Position numbers and translations under genes: made by a program | In this document: piece by piece, positions 1 to 9,664 of the stretch | Position numbering within the stretch: the stretch's first letter is position 1 | Layout: each line of letters starts with the position of its first letter | The notes under the pieces: generated by a model | What the model saw: the letters and a program-made list of their open reading frames with translations, nothing else | Databases searched by the model: none | What the model was told of the DNA's origin: nothing | Assembly (NCBI RefSeq): GCF_000341735.1 | Contig: NZ_KB455575.1 | Coordinates: forward strand, 3,418,904-3,482,903 | Direction: 5' to 3' | DNA from: Methylotuvimicrobium buryatense 5G | GTDB taxonomy: Bacteria > Pseudomonadota > Gammaproteobacteria > Methylococcales > Methylomonadaceae | DNA: 64,000 nucleotides

Positions 1-2
1 TA

Positions 3-164
3 TCTTGTGTTTACCGCGGACGCTTGGACGGATCGACCCCAAAAAACGATGTTCCGCCGACCGGTAGCGATTTACGCACGGCTTTGGATAACTTACTGGC
101 CGGAAAGTCCATCGATCCGCGGCAAATTCCAAGCATCGGTTGCAATATAAAATGGAAAGATTAA
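3..164 (+). CDS. Thioredoxin-family protein, C-terminal end (partial)
   Basis: An open frame enters from the left edge and ends at TAA 162-164. The visible tail reads YRGRLDGS, then a PTGSDLRTALDNLLAGK stretch, and ends IPSIGCNIKWKD. This is the typical C-terminus of a group of thioredoxin-like/AhpC-TSA proteins in which a conserved SIGCNIKW tail follows the thioredoxin fold. The catalytic region lies outside the window, so activity cannot be judged. It is in the same direction as zwf, about 90 nt upstream of it, with a short CCGA/TCGG stem followed by T-rich DNA near 222-245. Confidence 0.6.
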   Translation, partial: SCVYRGRLDGSTPKNDVPPTGSDLRTALDNLLAGKSIDPRQIPSIGCNIKWKD

Positions 165-253
165 TTTAACGATACGGAAGCACCCCGTTTTTCTTTCATT
201 TTTTCAAATCTAACTTAAGTAGCCGAAAATCGGTTTATTGTTCTTCAAATTCA

Positions 254-1723
254 ATGAAATCAAATCAAAAATTTAAACCTTGCGACCTGGTCATATATGG
301 CGCGTTAGGCGATTTATCGACGCGCAAATTATTAATTTCGTTATATCGGCTCGAAAAATCAGAATTGATCGAGCCCGAGACTCGTATCATCGGTATTGAC
401 CGGCATGCTCTCGAAGAGGGCGGCTTCGTTAAAGTCGCTAGGAAAAGTCTACAGTCTTATCTTAATGAGACGATCGACGATGAAGTCTGGCAGCGTTACT
501 CGGCTCGAATGCAATATCTCATGATCGACCTAACTCAACTCGATCAATATAAACAATTGAATTCGGTCATCGATTCCAAATCCAGAGTGTTGGTCAATTA
601 TTTAGCCGTCGCGCCGTTTTTGTTCAAAAATATTTGCCAGGGTCTCGATAAAGCAAAAATTTTGACTCGAGAATCGCGTGTGGTGATGGAAAAACCGATC
701 GGCAACGATCTGAAATCCAATCGGGAAATCAACGATGCCGTTGCTGAAGTGTTTAACGAGGATCAGGTATTCCGTATCGATCATTATTTAGGCAAGGAAA
801 CGGTTCTGAATCTGTTGGCCTTACGATTTGCCAATTCGATTTTTACGACCAATTGGAATCACAATACCATCGATCACATTCAAATTACCGTTGGCGAGGA
901 AGTCGGAATCGAGGGCCGTTGGGAGTATTTCGATAAAACCGGGCAACTACGGGATATGCTGCAAAATCATTTATTGCAGATCCTGACCTTTATCACAATG
1001 GAGCCTCCCGCGTCGCTGGAAGCCGAAAGCATTCATAGCGAAAAAATCAAGGTGTTGAAAGCCTTGCGTCCGATTACCGCCGACAATGTCGAAGAAGTGA
1101 CCGTGCGAGGGCAATACACCGCCGGTTACATGAAAGGACAAGCCGTGCCGGGCTATACCGAGGAGGAAGGCGCCAATAAGGAGAGTACCACCGAAAGCTT
1201 CGTCGCGGTGCGCGTCGATATCGATAATTGGCGCTGGGCCGGCGTACCGATATATTTGCGTACCGGAAAGCGCATGCAAAATAAGCGCACCGAAATCGTC
1301 GTTTATTTCAAGCGCTTGCCGCACAATATCTTTAAGGACAGTTACCGCGAATTGCCGCCGAATAAGTTGATCATTCATTTACAGCCGAAGGAAGGCGTCG
1401 AAATTGAAATGCTCAATAAGGTACCCGGAATCGGCGGTAGTATCACGTTACAGCAGAATAAACTGGATTTGAGCTTTTCTGAAACGTTCAAAAACAGCCC
1501 GTTTTTCGGCGGTTACGAGCGGCTGATTTTGGAAGCAATGCGGGGCGATCCGACCTTGTTCCTGAGTCGGCAGGAAATCGAACAGGCTTGGGCATGGGTC
1601 GATTCGATACAAGATGCTTGGGCGCGTAGAAAAATTGCGCCAAAACCCTATTCCGCAGGAAGCTGGGGGCCGGTCGCGTCGGTGGCATTGTTGGCGCGTG
1701 ACGGACGGGCTTGGGAAGAGTAA
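254..1723 (+). CDS. zwf: Glucose-6-phosphate 1-dehydrogenase
   Basis: Oxidises glucose 6-phosphate to 6-phosphogluconolactone with NAD(P)+, the entry to the oxidative pentose phosphate and Entner-Doudoroff routes, in the cytosol. The 489-residue length is normal for the family. The N-terminal nucleotide-binding motif appears as YGALGDLSTRKL (usual GASGDL..KKL), EKPIG is present, and the substrate-binding/active-site signature RIDHYLGKE is intact around residue 175. No strong Shine-Dalgarno sequence precedes ATG 254, but the N-terminus aligns as expected for the family. It stands alone: the thioredoxin tail precedes it and a repeat follows, with no pgl or edd beside it. Assignment is firm; cofactor preference cannot be read from the sequence. 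Confidence 0.96.
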   Translation: MKSNQKFKPCDLVIYGALGDLSTRKLLISLYRLEKSELIEPETRIIGIDRHALEEGGFVKVARKSLQSYLNETIDDEVWQRYSARMQYLMIDLTQLDQYKQLNSVIDSKSRVLVNYLAVAPFLFKNICQGLDKAKILTRESRVVMEKPIGNDLKSNREINDAVAEVFNEDQVFRIDHYLGKETVLNLLALRFANSIFTTNWNHNTIDHIQITVGEEVGIEGRWEYFDKTGQLRDMLQNHLLQILTFITMEPPASLEAESIHSEKIKVLKALRPITADNVEEVTVRGQYTAGYMKGQAVPGYTEEEGANKESTTESFVAVRVDIDNWRWAGVPIYLRTGKRMQNKRTEIVVYFKRLPHNIFKDSYRELPPNKLIIHLQPKEGVEIEMLNKVPGIGGSITLQQNKLDLSFSETFKNSPFFGGYERLILEAMRGDPTLFLSRQEIEQAWAWVDSIQDAWARRKIAPKPYSAGSWGPVASVALLARDGRAWEE

Positions 1724-1733
1724 GCTCAATCTT

Positions 1734-1754
1734 GTAGGGTGCGCATCGCGCACC
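1734..1754. repeat. Short palindromic repeat (GTGCGC/GCGCAC type)
   Basis: GGTGCGC ATC GCGCACC forms a perfect hairpin just after the zwf stop codon. The same unit, in both orientations, occurs at 45263-45284 and 45320-45341. It could act as an RNA hairpin at the end of the zwf transcript; no T-run follows, so it is not a classical terminator. Confidence 0.6.
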
Positions 1755-1790
1755 ATTTGTCTCCATTGGCCGGGATGATCGGCTTAGGCT

Positions 1791-1883
1791 ATGACAGCAT
1801 GGATGCTGTCATAGAGCCTACAGGGACGTATTTACGGCGTCCTTTGACGCGGGCCCCCGGCGCTGAATTTTGATCTGTGATGG
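1791..1883 (+). repeat. Family-1 repeat, truncated copy F
   Basis: It starts with a perfect 22-bp palindrome (ATGACAGCAT GG ATGCTGTCAT), continues with the family core (CCTACAGGGACGTATTTACG then GCGTCCTTTGACG) and ends with the right arm GAATTTTGATCTGTGATG. The core and right arm match the copies at 11104-11312 and 47013-47241. The left arm of the full element is missing. The final GTGATG is the start region of pcp. Confidence 0.75.
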
Positions 1884-2509
1884 CTAAGTTATTAATAACA
1901 GGCTTCGATCCTTTTGCAGGAGAGATCGTTAATCCTTCATGGAAAGCCGTTCGCCATTTAAATAATACGATCATCGGTGGCTTTGAAGTGATTGCCCACG
2001 AAATTCCGACCGTGTTCGGTAAAGCGTCGGCGATCGTGCAAAGTCAAATTGAGCACCATCAACCCGCTGTCGTGATCGGTGTTGGTCAAGCGGGCGGTAG
2101 CAATGCCATTCGTATGGAATGTTTGGCCAAAAATCGGATTAACGCCAGAAAACAGGATAATGAAGGTAATCAACCTAAGAATACATTGATTGCCATTGAA
2201 GGTTCTGCCTCCTACCCGGCTTCGATTCCTGTTGAAAACATGGTCGAGCAGATCAAAACAGAGGGTATTTCAGCGTATCTTTCCAATTCAGCGGGAGCTT
2301 TTGTCTGTAACGAGCTTTTTTATTCGACACTCCATTATGTCGAATGCCAAAACCTGCCGATACGAGTTGGTTTTATTCATGTCCCTTATTTGCCGGAACA
2401 AGTCGCCAATACAAAACGAGCCGGACTGCTGCCAAGCATGACCGAAGAAACGGTCGTTCGAGCGCTGACTGTTGCAATCGAGGCTATTGGTGACCGTTTG
2501 AGCAATTAA
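1877..2509 (+). CDS. pcp: Pyrrolidone-carboxylate peptidase (pyroglutamyl peptidase I)
   Basis: Cysteine peptidase (family C15) that removes N-terminal pyroglutamate from peptides in the cytosol. The Glu-Cys-His set is all visible: Glu in GQAGGSNAIRMECLAKN, Cys in SAGAFVCNELFYS and His in GFIHVPYLPEQ. The 210-residue length and the N-terminus LLITGFDPFAG fit the family. Start is either GTG 1877 or ATG 1880; ATG 1880 (MAKLLITGF) is more natural. Both lie in the last bases of a dispersed repeat, so the ribosome-binding region is repeat DNA. It converges on the peptide ABC operon, ending 20 nt from it, which suggests but does not prove a shared role in peptide use. Confidence 0.9.
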   Translation: MMAKLLITGFDPFAGEIVNPSWKAVRHLNNTIIGGFEVIAHEIPTVFGKASAIVQSQIEHHQPAVVIGVGQAGGSNAIRMECLAKNRINARKQDNEGNQPKNTLIAIEGSASYPASIPVENMVEQIKTEGISAYLSNSAGAFVCNELFYSTLHYVECQNLPIRVGFIHVPYLPEQVANTKRAGLLPSMTEETVVRALTVAIEAIGDRLSN

Positions 2510-2529
2510 ACTCAAACAGCATTTCACCA

Positions 2530-4542
2530 TTATGTATCCTTATGCAACCAACACGCCGAATAGTGAACGGCGCGCGGTTCGAACTCCGGTGGTTCTTCTA
2601 CATCGCACAGCCCTTTGATGGCATACGGACAGCGCGGATGAAAGTGGCAACCAGGCGGCGGGTGCAACAGACTGGGCGGTTCGCCGTCCGGTAGTTCGCG
2701 TTCTTGAGCGGCATTCTTGGCATCGGGGTCGGCGGTGGCCGCTAGCAAGGCTTGCGTATAGGGATGCTGAGGAAAGTCGAGCAGGTCGTCAACAGTGGCT
2801 GCTTCGACGATGCGGCCTCCGTACATCACGAAAATGCGGTCGGCAAAATGCCGCACGGTCGATAAATCGTGCGTGATGAAGGCCAGCGTCAGCTCGCGCT
2901 TGCTTTGTATCGTACGGAGCAGGCGCAGGATCTCGACTCGTACCGAGGCGTCCAGCATCGAGACCGGTTCGTCCGCGATGATCATCGCCGGTTGTAAAAT
3001 CAACGACCGGGCAATGACGACCCGCTGTTGCTGACCGCCGCTGAGCATATGCGGAAACTTAGGCAAATAATCGTCGGCTGGCGACAGGCGCACCTCTTCC
3101 AGTGCAGCCCGTATCCGCGTTTCACGTTCCTTGCGGTCTTTGACGCCGTGAATGATCAGCGGCTCGCTCAAGGCGCGGCGGATCGTCATGAAGGGCGGCA
3201 GCGCGCCGAAAGGGTCTTGCTGCACATAGCCGACACGCGCCCGGTATTGCTTGAGTTCATGCTTATTCAAGGCATGCATGTGTCGGCCTTCGAAGACGAC
3301 TTCGCCTCGAGTCGGCGCATGCAGACCGAGTAATGTGCGCGCCAAGGAGCTTTTTCCGCAACCGCTTTCGCCGACGAAGGCAACCGCCTCGCCACGATAG
3401 AGGTGGAAATTGACGCCATTTACCGCACGCACATAGCCCGCCCGGATAAATCCCCATTGCTTTAATTCGAACCAGGTATGCAGGTCTTGTGCAGTAACCA
3501 AAACCTCTTTACTTAACGGCCGTGTTTCCAAAACGGGAATCGGAGTGTTATGCAATCCTTGCGGTTTGCCGGTTTCGATGCGGTCCGTATAAAGCCAGCA
3601 ACGGACTTCGTTTCGTTTCGACAAGGCTATCGGCATAGGGTCTTCATCGCAGCGGTCGAATCGGGCGGGGCAACGATCGGCGAAACGGCAGCCCGAAGGC
3701 AGCAGCATCAGATTCGGCGGTTGACCTGGAATGTGATCGGGTTGCCGGGTCTGGTGCAGGCGCGGTACGCTGTCCATCAACAGCTTTCCGTAAGGATGGG
3801 CCGGTTTTGCAAAAAACTGCGCGGCACTGCTAAGTTCCACGAATTGCCCCGCATACATCAGCGCGACACGATCGGCGATTTCGCTGGATGTGGCGACGTC
3901 GTGGGTAATCAGCATGAAGCTGGTGCCCAGTTCCCGCTTGATGCGTTTCAATCGATTCATGATGCCGGCCTGCGTCAGCACGTCCAGCGCCGAAGTCGGC
4001 TCGTCCATGATCACCAGTTCCGGTTCCGCGACCAAGGCCATCGCCAGCACTACCCGTTGGCGCATGCCGCCGGAAAGTTCGAAAGGATAACGCCTTAAAA
4101 AATCGCCGGACACACCAACCAGTTCGAACACTTCCCCGGCGCGGGCCATGGCTTTGTGCGGGGACCAGCCGCGATGCACACACAAGGGTTCGGCCACTTG
4201 CTCGCCGACTCGCATGACCGGATTCAAAGCGTTCATCGAAGCCTGCATCACCAGCGAAATACGCAGCCATTGGATTTCACGGCGAAAGCGCTCGGGACTC
4301 AGGGGCATGATGTCGACGCCGTCGAGCAGTACCCGGCCCGAATGGTGTTTGACATTGCGCGGCAGTACCCGCAACAGGGCCTTGGCCAACGAGCTTTTGC
4401 CGCAACCCGACTCGCCCAGCACCACCAGTGCTTCGTTGCGCTGGATTTCGAAGTTCAGGCCGTCTACGGCTGTGACGATGCCGCGTTCGGTTTGATAAGC
4501 AAGCCGCAGATCTTCGACTTTGAGCAGGGGTTCTGTCATCAT
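2530..4542 (-). CDS. Peptide/nickel-type ABC importer, double ATP-binding protein
   Basis: A fusion of two ATPase domains equivalent to DppD plus DppF (also seen in YejF-type proteins), energising the two permeases encoded just upstream. Each half carries Walker A (GESGCGKSSLAKALL and GESGCGKSSLARTLLG), a signature (LSGGMRQRV and LSGGQQQRV) and a Walker B (MDEPTSALD; ADEPVSMLD). Each half ends with the Cys-rich oligopeptide-transporter tail (CRFADRCPARFDRC and CHFHPRCPYAIKGLC). ATG 4542 overlaps the TAA of the preceding permease as TAATG, so I choose it over a longer frame that runs into that gene. About 670 residues. Last gene of a four-gene operon. Substrate not determinable; di- or oligopeptides are likely. 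Confidence 0.92.
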   Translation of the reverse strand: MMTEPLLKVEDLRLAYQTERGIVTAVDGLNFEIQRNEALVVLGESGCGKSSLAKALLRVLPRNVKHHSGRVLLDGVDIMPLSPERFRREIQWLRISLVMQASMNALNPVMRVGEQVAEPLCVHRGWSPHKAMARAGEVFELVGVSGDFLRRYPFELSGGMRQRVVLAMALVAEPELVIMDEPTSALDVLTQAGIMNRLKRIKRELGTSFMLITHDVATSSEIADRVALMYAGQFVELSSAAQFFAKPAHPYGKLLMDSVPRLHQTRQPDHIPGQPPNLMLLPSGCRFADRCPARFDRCDEDPMPIALSKRNEVRCWLYTDRIETGKPQGLHNTPIPVLETRPLSKEVLVTAQDLHTWFELKQWGFIRAGYVRAVNGVNFHLYRGEAVAFVGESGCGKSSLARTLLGLHAPTRGEVVFEGRHMHALNKHELKQYRARVGYVQQDPFGALPPFMTIRRALSEPLIIHGVKDRKERETRIRAALEEVRLSPADDYLPKFPHMLSGGQQQRVVIARSLILQPAMIIADEPVSMLDASVRVEILRLLRTIQSKRELTLAFITHDLSTVRHFADRIFVMYGGRIVEAATVDDLLDFPQHPYTQALLAATADPDAKNAAQERELPDGEPPSLLHPPPGCHFHPRCPYAIKGLCDVEEPPEFEPRAVHYSACWLHKDT

Positions 4543-5870
4543 TAGATCCGCCGTAGCCTGGGGTTGAACACGCGATCCAGCGCAAAACCGAGCAAGGCAA
4601 AACCGAGACCTGTCAGCATCAGCAGCAAAGCCGGAGCCAGCACCCAATAATAATAGTGATTGTACAGAGCACTTTCGTTTTGCGCGTCATTGAGCACCTT
4701 GCCCCAAGTCGGCAGCACCGGATCGCCGAGCCCCAGCACCGCCAACGAGGCCTCCAGAAAAACGAATGCCGGGATCAGCGTCACGAAGGTCGGAATCAGC
4801 ACCGGCAGGATGCGCGGGACCAAGTAATGCAAGATGATGCGGCTATCGCTGGCGCCGTAGGCTTGCGCGGCCTGAATGTAGGGTGACTCGCGTATCGGCA
4901 GCAGCATCCCCCGGTACATTTTGGCGCTGGCGCTGAATATGCCGAGTAGCACCACGACGCCCAGCATCAGCCAAATGCTGGTCGAATAGAGTGTTCCGAC
5001 CATGACCAGTATCGGCAGCAGCGGTAAAATCATGTTGATTTCGGTGAGCCGTTGAATGGCGGCATCGAGCCGCCCGCCGAACCAAACCCCGGTTGCTGCG
5101 ATTACTAAGGTCGTTAGCGTCGTGCCGACTGCCGCCAACAGGCCGAAAGCCAGCGCGATCGGCGTACCCCACAGCAGCGCGAGCAGCAAATCGCGGCGCT
5201 GATGATCGGTACCGGCGAGGCCGTGAACACGTCCATAAACAACCAATTCGGCGGTGATTTCGGCCGTTTCATCGAATAACACCGCATCCAAGACCAGCGT
5301 GTAGCGTCCGGGTAAAACTTCAGGCGAATCGGTGCCGGGCCGCGCCAGCAAACCCACATGGGGGAGTAGGCCAAGGCGGCGTTCCAATGCCCAATCCTGG
5401 GATATCGAAAAACGGTCGCTGGACGTGATACGGCGTCCTCCTAAGGGTATCTCGCGTCCGTCGGGGGTATGCCAAGTCAGTCGGGCAAAGGGTTCCCGGG
5501 TGTGCTTTCCCGACTTCAGAAACAAGTTGATTTCACTCGGAAACTCCGAAAAATTATAATCGAAGTGCAAGGGTATCTTTAGGCGCTTACCACCTGTGAA
5601 AGCTACCGATTCCGTTTCGGCAGCAAGGCTTGAAATTATCAATGTTTTAGGCTTGTTGCCGCCTTGCAAGCGATCAAGCCATGCCGGTTCGGCATTTCGG
5701 GGATGCATGCGCCAATAGTCGCCTCCGCGCCAACGATCGATGGCCTCGTCATAGGGTATTGCGCTAACCGTAACAATCGATAAACCGACTAAACAGAAAA
5801 TGATAGCCATGCCGAGTAACGCGGAAGGATAACGGCGCAATTCCCACAGTCGTTCGCTCCAATATTTCAT
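4542..5870 (-). CDS. Peptide-type ABC transporter permease (DppC-like)
   Basis: Inner-membrane permease of the binding-protein-dependent family. A first membrane segment lies near residues 17-38. A large extracytoplasmic stretch of about 190 residues follows, then five membrane segments with the coupling motif region (YIQAAQAYGASDSRIILHYL) in the C-terminal half. At 442 residues it is much longer than a usual DppC (about 300), because of the insert between the first and second membrane segments. The same kind of extended permease is seen in some YejE-like transporters. It overlaps its neighbours by a few bases on both sides, indicating translational coupling. Confidence 0.88.
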   Translation of the reverse strand: MKYWSERLWELRRYPSALLGMAIIFCLVGLSIVTVSAIPYDEAIDRWRGGDYWRMHPRNAEPAWLDRLQGGNKPKTLIISSLAAETESVAFTGGKRLKIPLHFDYNFSEFPSEINLFLKSGKHTREPFARLTWHTPDGREIPLGGRRITSSDRFSISQDWALERRLGLLPHVGLLARPGTDSPEVLPGRYTLVLDAVLFDETAEITAELVVYGRVHGLAGTDHQRRDLLLALLWGTPIALAFGLLAAVGTTLTTLVIAATGVWFGGRLDAAIQRLTEINMILPLLPILVMVGTLYSTSIWLMLGVVVLLGIFSASAKMYRGMLLPIRESPYIQAAQAYGASDSRIILHYLVPRILPVLIPTFVTLIPAFVFLEASLAVLGLGDPVLPTWGKVLNDAQNESALYNHYYYWVLAPALLLMLTGLGFALLGFALDRVFNPRLRRI

Positions 5871-6985
5871 CGTTTTGCTCCGATGCGTACGCGCGGATCG
5901 ACGATGCCGTACACGATGTCCAGCACCAGGATAGAGAAGGCCAGCAAATAAGCGAAAATCACCACCGAACCGATGATGACCGGCGTATCATGATGGCCGA
6001 TGGCTTGAAAAATCAGCGTACCGAGGCCGGGCCAGCTGAAGGTTCGTTCTAAAATGATTGCGCCGCTCCACATACTGATCAGCATCAGCATGAAACTGGT
6101 AATGACCGGCGCTAGTGTCGGCCGTAAAATATAGCGCCGTTCGATCATGCGGGAAGGCAAACCCTTGGCTCTGGCCATTTCTACGTAATCCTCGCTGGAG
6201 TGAATCAAAAAGAAGGTTCTCCAGGAATAGATCGAAATGAAAATTTGCGACAGCAGCATGGCTAGCACCGGCAAGGCCATGTGCTTCAGGACGCTGAGTG
6301 CGTAATCTCGGCGGCCGAGCGGTGGCGGCGCCTCCACCATGCCGCCGGCAGGCAGTATCGGCAAAAGGAAAGCGAAGAATAGAATCAAAAAAATACCATA
6401 GAACCAAGCCGGTGCCGCTGAAGTCGGTGCCAAAACGATGACGATACGATCTATGAGACTGCCGTAGTGTCTAGACAGCCATAAGGCGATATAGACGGAC
6501 AAGAAAAAAATCAGCAGATTGGCCGTGCCGAATAGCAACAAGGTGGCCGGCAAGCGCTCGAGGATGATTGCATGGACTTCCCGCGAACCCTGGTCGCTAT
6601 GCATTTGCTCGGCGCGCCCCAAATCCAGCAGCATTGCACGGTAAAGATAATTAAAACTACGCAGCAGGAAAGGCCGGTCCAGATTCAGCCTTTGAACTTC
6701 CAAGTCGACGCGGCGTTGTATCAGTCGATTGCGCTCGTCGCTGTTGAGTTCGCGGAAAGACAAGTCGCCGCGCACGGCTTCGGAAATTTCGCTACGGATT
6801 TGCACCAGCCGCAATTCGTCTACGCGCCCCCCCATGTTGGCAATCAATATGGTGAGATAGACACCGATCAAAACCATCAGCGCCAGCGCAATGATGCGTT
6901 TGCCGGTAAATAACAGCATCAGTTTGAGATCGCGGACCAATCCTTCCGCATTTTTCGGAATACTTGGGTTTTGGCTAGGGTTCAT
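5867..6985 (-). CDS. Peptide-type ABC transporter permease (DppB-like)
   Basis: Inner-membrane partner of the permease at 4542-5870. The first hydrophobic segment (IIALALMVLIGVYLTILIAN) is followed by a charged periplasmic loop of about 90 residues. Then come the transmembrane bundle and the family coupling loop EDYVEMARAKGLPSRMIERR, and the C-terminal end FSILVLDIVYGIVDPRVRIG. The PRVRIG ending is typical of DppB/OppB proteins. The start overlaps the stop of the substrate-binding gene by ATGA-type coupling. 372 residues; the extra length again lies in the first periplasmic loop. Confidence 0.9.
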   Translation of the reverse strand: MNPSQNPSIPKNAEGLVRDLKLMLLFTGKRIIALALMVLIGVYLTILIANMGGRVDELRLVQIRSEISEAVRGDLSFRELNSDERNRLIQRRVDLEVQRLNLDRPFLLRSFNYLYRAMLLDLGRAEQMHSDQGSREVHAIILERLPATLLLFGTANLLIFFLSVYIALWLSRHYGSLIDRIVIVLAPTSAAPAWFYGIFLILFFAFLLPILPAGGMVEAPPPLGRRDYALSVLKHMALPVLAMLLSQIFISIYSWRTFFLIHSSEDYVEMARAKGLPSRMIERRYILRPTLAPVITSFMLMLISMWSGAIILERTFSWPGLGTLIFQAIGHHDTPVIIGSVVIFAYLLAFSILVLDIVYGIVDPRVRIGAKR

Positions 6986-9522
6986 GGTTCGATACCTTCG
7001 GGAATCGATTCGTCGGCGGGTAAGGTTGCGAAGCCGTGAGAGGCGAACGAAGGCAGCGCGACGCGGTTGGATTTGACCGCCAGTTCCAGACTATTGGCTC
7101 CGGAGCCGAGCCGATTAATTTGCCGCGCGGCCAAAATCACTCGCCAAATACCGTTCTCGAATGGTTCAGCCTTGCCTTTAAACGAAAGTTTGCCATCGCC
7201 GTCAAACAATAAAAACATGACCTCGTCGATGGCGTCCAGCGGATAAGGCTTTCCTTGAAATGTGATCTGCAATTCGAATGTTGCAGTTTGACCGGCTTTG
7301 ACGAGGATCGGACCGTCCATGACCAACTCGGGAATTTCCGGTTGAACAAAGCGCAGCCATTTGTCGGCAGGGTCCGGGAAATCCTCGTTGCGGCGCAGTA
7401 CAATGCTGCCTTCGAGCGGATGCACCGAATGCAGATAAAAAGGCCCGTTGCCAACCCAAAAATGACCGCGTTCGGCATACCAGTCTGTCAATGCTTGATA
7501 ACGTTCTTCCGCTTCGCCGGAGCTTAAATAGTGTTTCAGCAGCGAGGCAAAAGGAATAAAGCCTTCGCGACCGGCCGATTCGAGCAATTGTTGCAAGATC
7601 GGCAAGCTGGGACCGGACACCAGGCTCAACCAGTCGACTTGCAACCGGTCGGCCTTGTGCGAGGAAAAGGTTAGACGCTCGTTTTGTTCGGCCAAGATGC
7701 CTAACGCCAAGCTATGCCAGGGCAAGACGCTCGGGCTCTTGTCGGCAACCGTGACCTCGGCGTCGGGATGAATTTGATCGCTATAGATGTCGATGATCAG
7801 CGGTTGTTTGGAGACGATACGCCAACCTCGGAAATGGCGCTGAAAGGATTCGAAATTGGGCACATGCGCGATGTCGTACAACGGACTGTTTGGATCGGCC
7901 CGCTCGAAGCTAAGAATCCACGGCAACAACAGGTCGGCTAGGGATAACGTGCTTCCGTCGTGCCAGCGCCGTTGCCAATAATCGTCCTTGTAACGAATAC
8001 GAATGCGGCCGCGTGCTTCAAGGCCTTCGGGGTGTTTTTCGGCGACCGTGATAAAGCGCTTGTCATCGCTATTCCAGTCAATCCAGGCATTGCCGGGAAC
8101 ATTTATGGTTTCGGCCCGGTGTATAGTCAGCCAATCATGACTGATAATCAAAGGCACGCCATATTGGACTTTGACGTCGGCCGACTGGATTTGCTGCGGC
8201 CAATACAGGCCGGTGAATGGGTCCGCAAGCAGCGGCGGATCTTGCAGGGCGCGGATGATTTTTAGGTCGAAGATCCAATTACTGCCGGCGATCGGATTCC
8301 AGGGTTCCGTCAACAAGCCGGGCGAGCCGATGACCATGGTTCCGCCGATTTGATCGTCGAAGCGCAGAGTATAGGGCCACAGCGCCGAGGCGGAAACGCC
8401 GCCGGCCAAATCGACCGCCAGCCTTGCGTTATGCGCGCGGGGCCAGGCATTGATTTGATCCACTAGCCATACGCGAACCGAATCCTCCATCGCCAACTCC
8501 AATGCGCGGCTCATCAAAGCCCGACGTTCCGGCCAAGTGCGATAGTCACGGCGCTGCAAACGGTCGGCAATCTCGTCGAATTCGGCCGAGGGCCGGTAAG
8601 CCTGCCATAAAGGGTCGGCGCGGCCCTTGGGCGTGTAATAGTAACTGAAATTATCGGCCAGATCGCGCTCGATTCGACTGGCAATCCAGCCGCCCGTGTA
8701 CATATGCCAAGCGCCGGTGCCTGGATCGCCGGCGAGCCAAATGCGCGAAGCTTCGGCGGCGGTGCGATAGAGGTAGCTGATTTCGAATCCGAGATTCTCG
8801 AGTAGCGTGCCGATATATTCGCCGATGTGCTTGCGCGCATCTTCGGTGCGGATCAACAGACGCAGACGTACCGGCCGGTCATGATAGCGCCAACGACCTT
8901 GCTCCAAGCGAGCGCCCAATGCCAGCATTTCCCTATTGATGATTTTTTTGGCTGCATTGGGATCGTGTTGATAACGCAGCTCTAATGCTCTGGCAACGTC
9001 AGCCAAATGCGCATAATCGGGAAACGCGGTGCTCAGCGGTAGAAACCGTGGGACAGCCAGGCCGCCGTAGATCTCTTCGGCAATATAGCGGCGGTTGATC
9101 AGTTGATTGAGAGCTTCGCGTAGCGCTGGAACATGGAAGGGATTGAGTTCGCCGTTGGCGAAATGAGGGCCGGCTGGATTGAGGGTTAGTTCCACCGAAC
9201 TACCGTAGGAAAAATCGTAGTCCGCGCTTTTCGAATCGCGCAGGCGCTGAAAAACTGTGGTGCTGGTGATGCCTTGCGAGAAAATATGATGGCTACCACT
9301 TTCGATCAGGCTGACCACCTGTCCGATATCGCCCTGCTGGGTGAAGACGATTTGATCGACCAAGGCACCGCGGCGAGTACTGTCAAGTTGTTTCGTCGAA
9401 GGATGTTCAGTGCCGATCAAATTGGTGGTTGAGTCCTCGTTTTTGGGGAACGAAAAAAAAATGAGTGCTGCAAGACCCAAGATAAGGATCATGGGAAGAA
9501 CGATTTTCATCATAACGCTCAT
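6982..9522 (-). CDS. Peptide-type ABC transporter substrate-binding protein (SBP_bac_5)
   Basis: Large extracytoplasmic solute-binding protein of the dipeptide/oligopeptide family, first gene of the importer operon. The N-terminus (MKIVLPMILILGLAALIFFS) is one hydrophobic segment with no lipobox cysteine, so it is probably membrane-anchored rather than a lipoprotein. The family core is visible (FHVPALREALNQLINRRYI; later EPWNPIAG and the RWHDGSTLSLADLL stretch). At about 846 residues it exceeds the usual 500-600. Start candidates are ATG 9522, 9513 and 9510. The region upstream of 9522 resembles a repeat fragment also present at 15611-15655, so a longer start there is unlikely. Confidence 0.85.
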   Translation of the reverse strand: MSVMMKIVLPMILILGLAALIFFSFPKNEDSTTNLIGTEHPSTKQLDSTRRGALVDQIVFTQQGDIGQVVSLIESGSHHIFSQGITSTTVFQRLRDSKSADYDFSYGSSVELTLNPAGPHFANGELNPFHVPALREALNQLINRRYIAEEIYGGLAVPRFLPLSTAFPDYAHLADVARALELRYQHDPNAAKKIINREMLALGARLEQGRWRYHDRPVRLRLLIRTEDARKHIGEYIGTLLENLGFEISYLYRTAAEASRIWLAGDPGTGAWHMYTGGWIASRIERDLADNFSYYYTPKGRADPLWQAYRPSAEFDEIADRLQRRDYRTWPERRALMSRALELAMEDSVRVWLVDQINAWPRAHNARLAVDLAGGVSASALWPYTLRFDDQIGGTMVIGSPGLLTEPWNPIAGSNWIFDLKIIRALQDPPLLADPFTGLYWPQQIQSADVKVQYGVPLIISHDWLTIHRAETINVPGNAWIDWNSDDKRFITVAEKHPEGLEARGRIRIRYKDDYWQRRWHDGSTLSLADLLLPWILSFERADPNSPLYDIAHVPNFESFQRHFRGWRIVSKQPLIIDIYSDQIHPDAEVTVADKSPSVLPWHSLALGILAEQNERLTFSSHKADRLQVDWLSLVSGPSLPILQQLLESAGREGFIPFASLLKHYLSSGEAEERYQALTDWYAERGHFWVGNGPFYLHSVHPLEGSIVLRRNEDFPDPADKWLRFVQPEIPELVMDGPILVKAGQTATFELQITFQGKPYPLDAIDEVMFLLFDGDGKLSFKGKAEPFENGIWRVILAARQINRLGSGANSLELAVKSNRVALPSFASHGFATLPADESIPEGIEP

Positions 9523-9664
9523 GAAGGCTCGGCGATCGCCCCGGCAAATGAAAGTCATCGGCGTTTTGTCGTTAGTAACAAGATTGGTTGCTGCGTGACT
9601 TTCACAGTAATACCGCTAGGCTTTCTGCGTCGGTTCCGGAGGCGATGGCACACAGAATCCATCA

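Noticed and set aside
3550-4098. A 182-codon plus-strand frame
   Set aside because: Antisense to the double ATPase, whose Walker and signature motifs are intact on the other strand.
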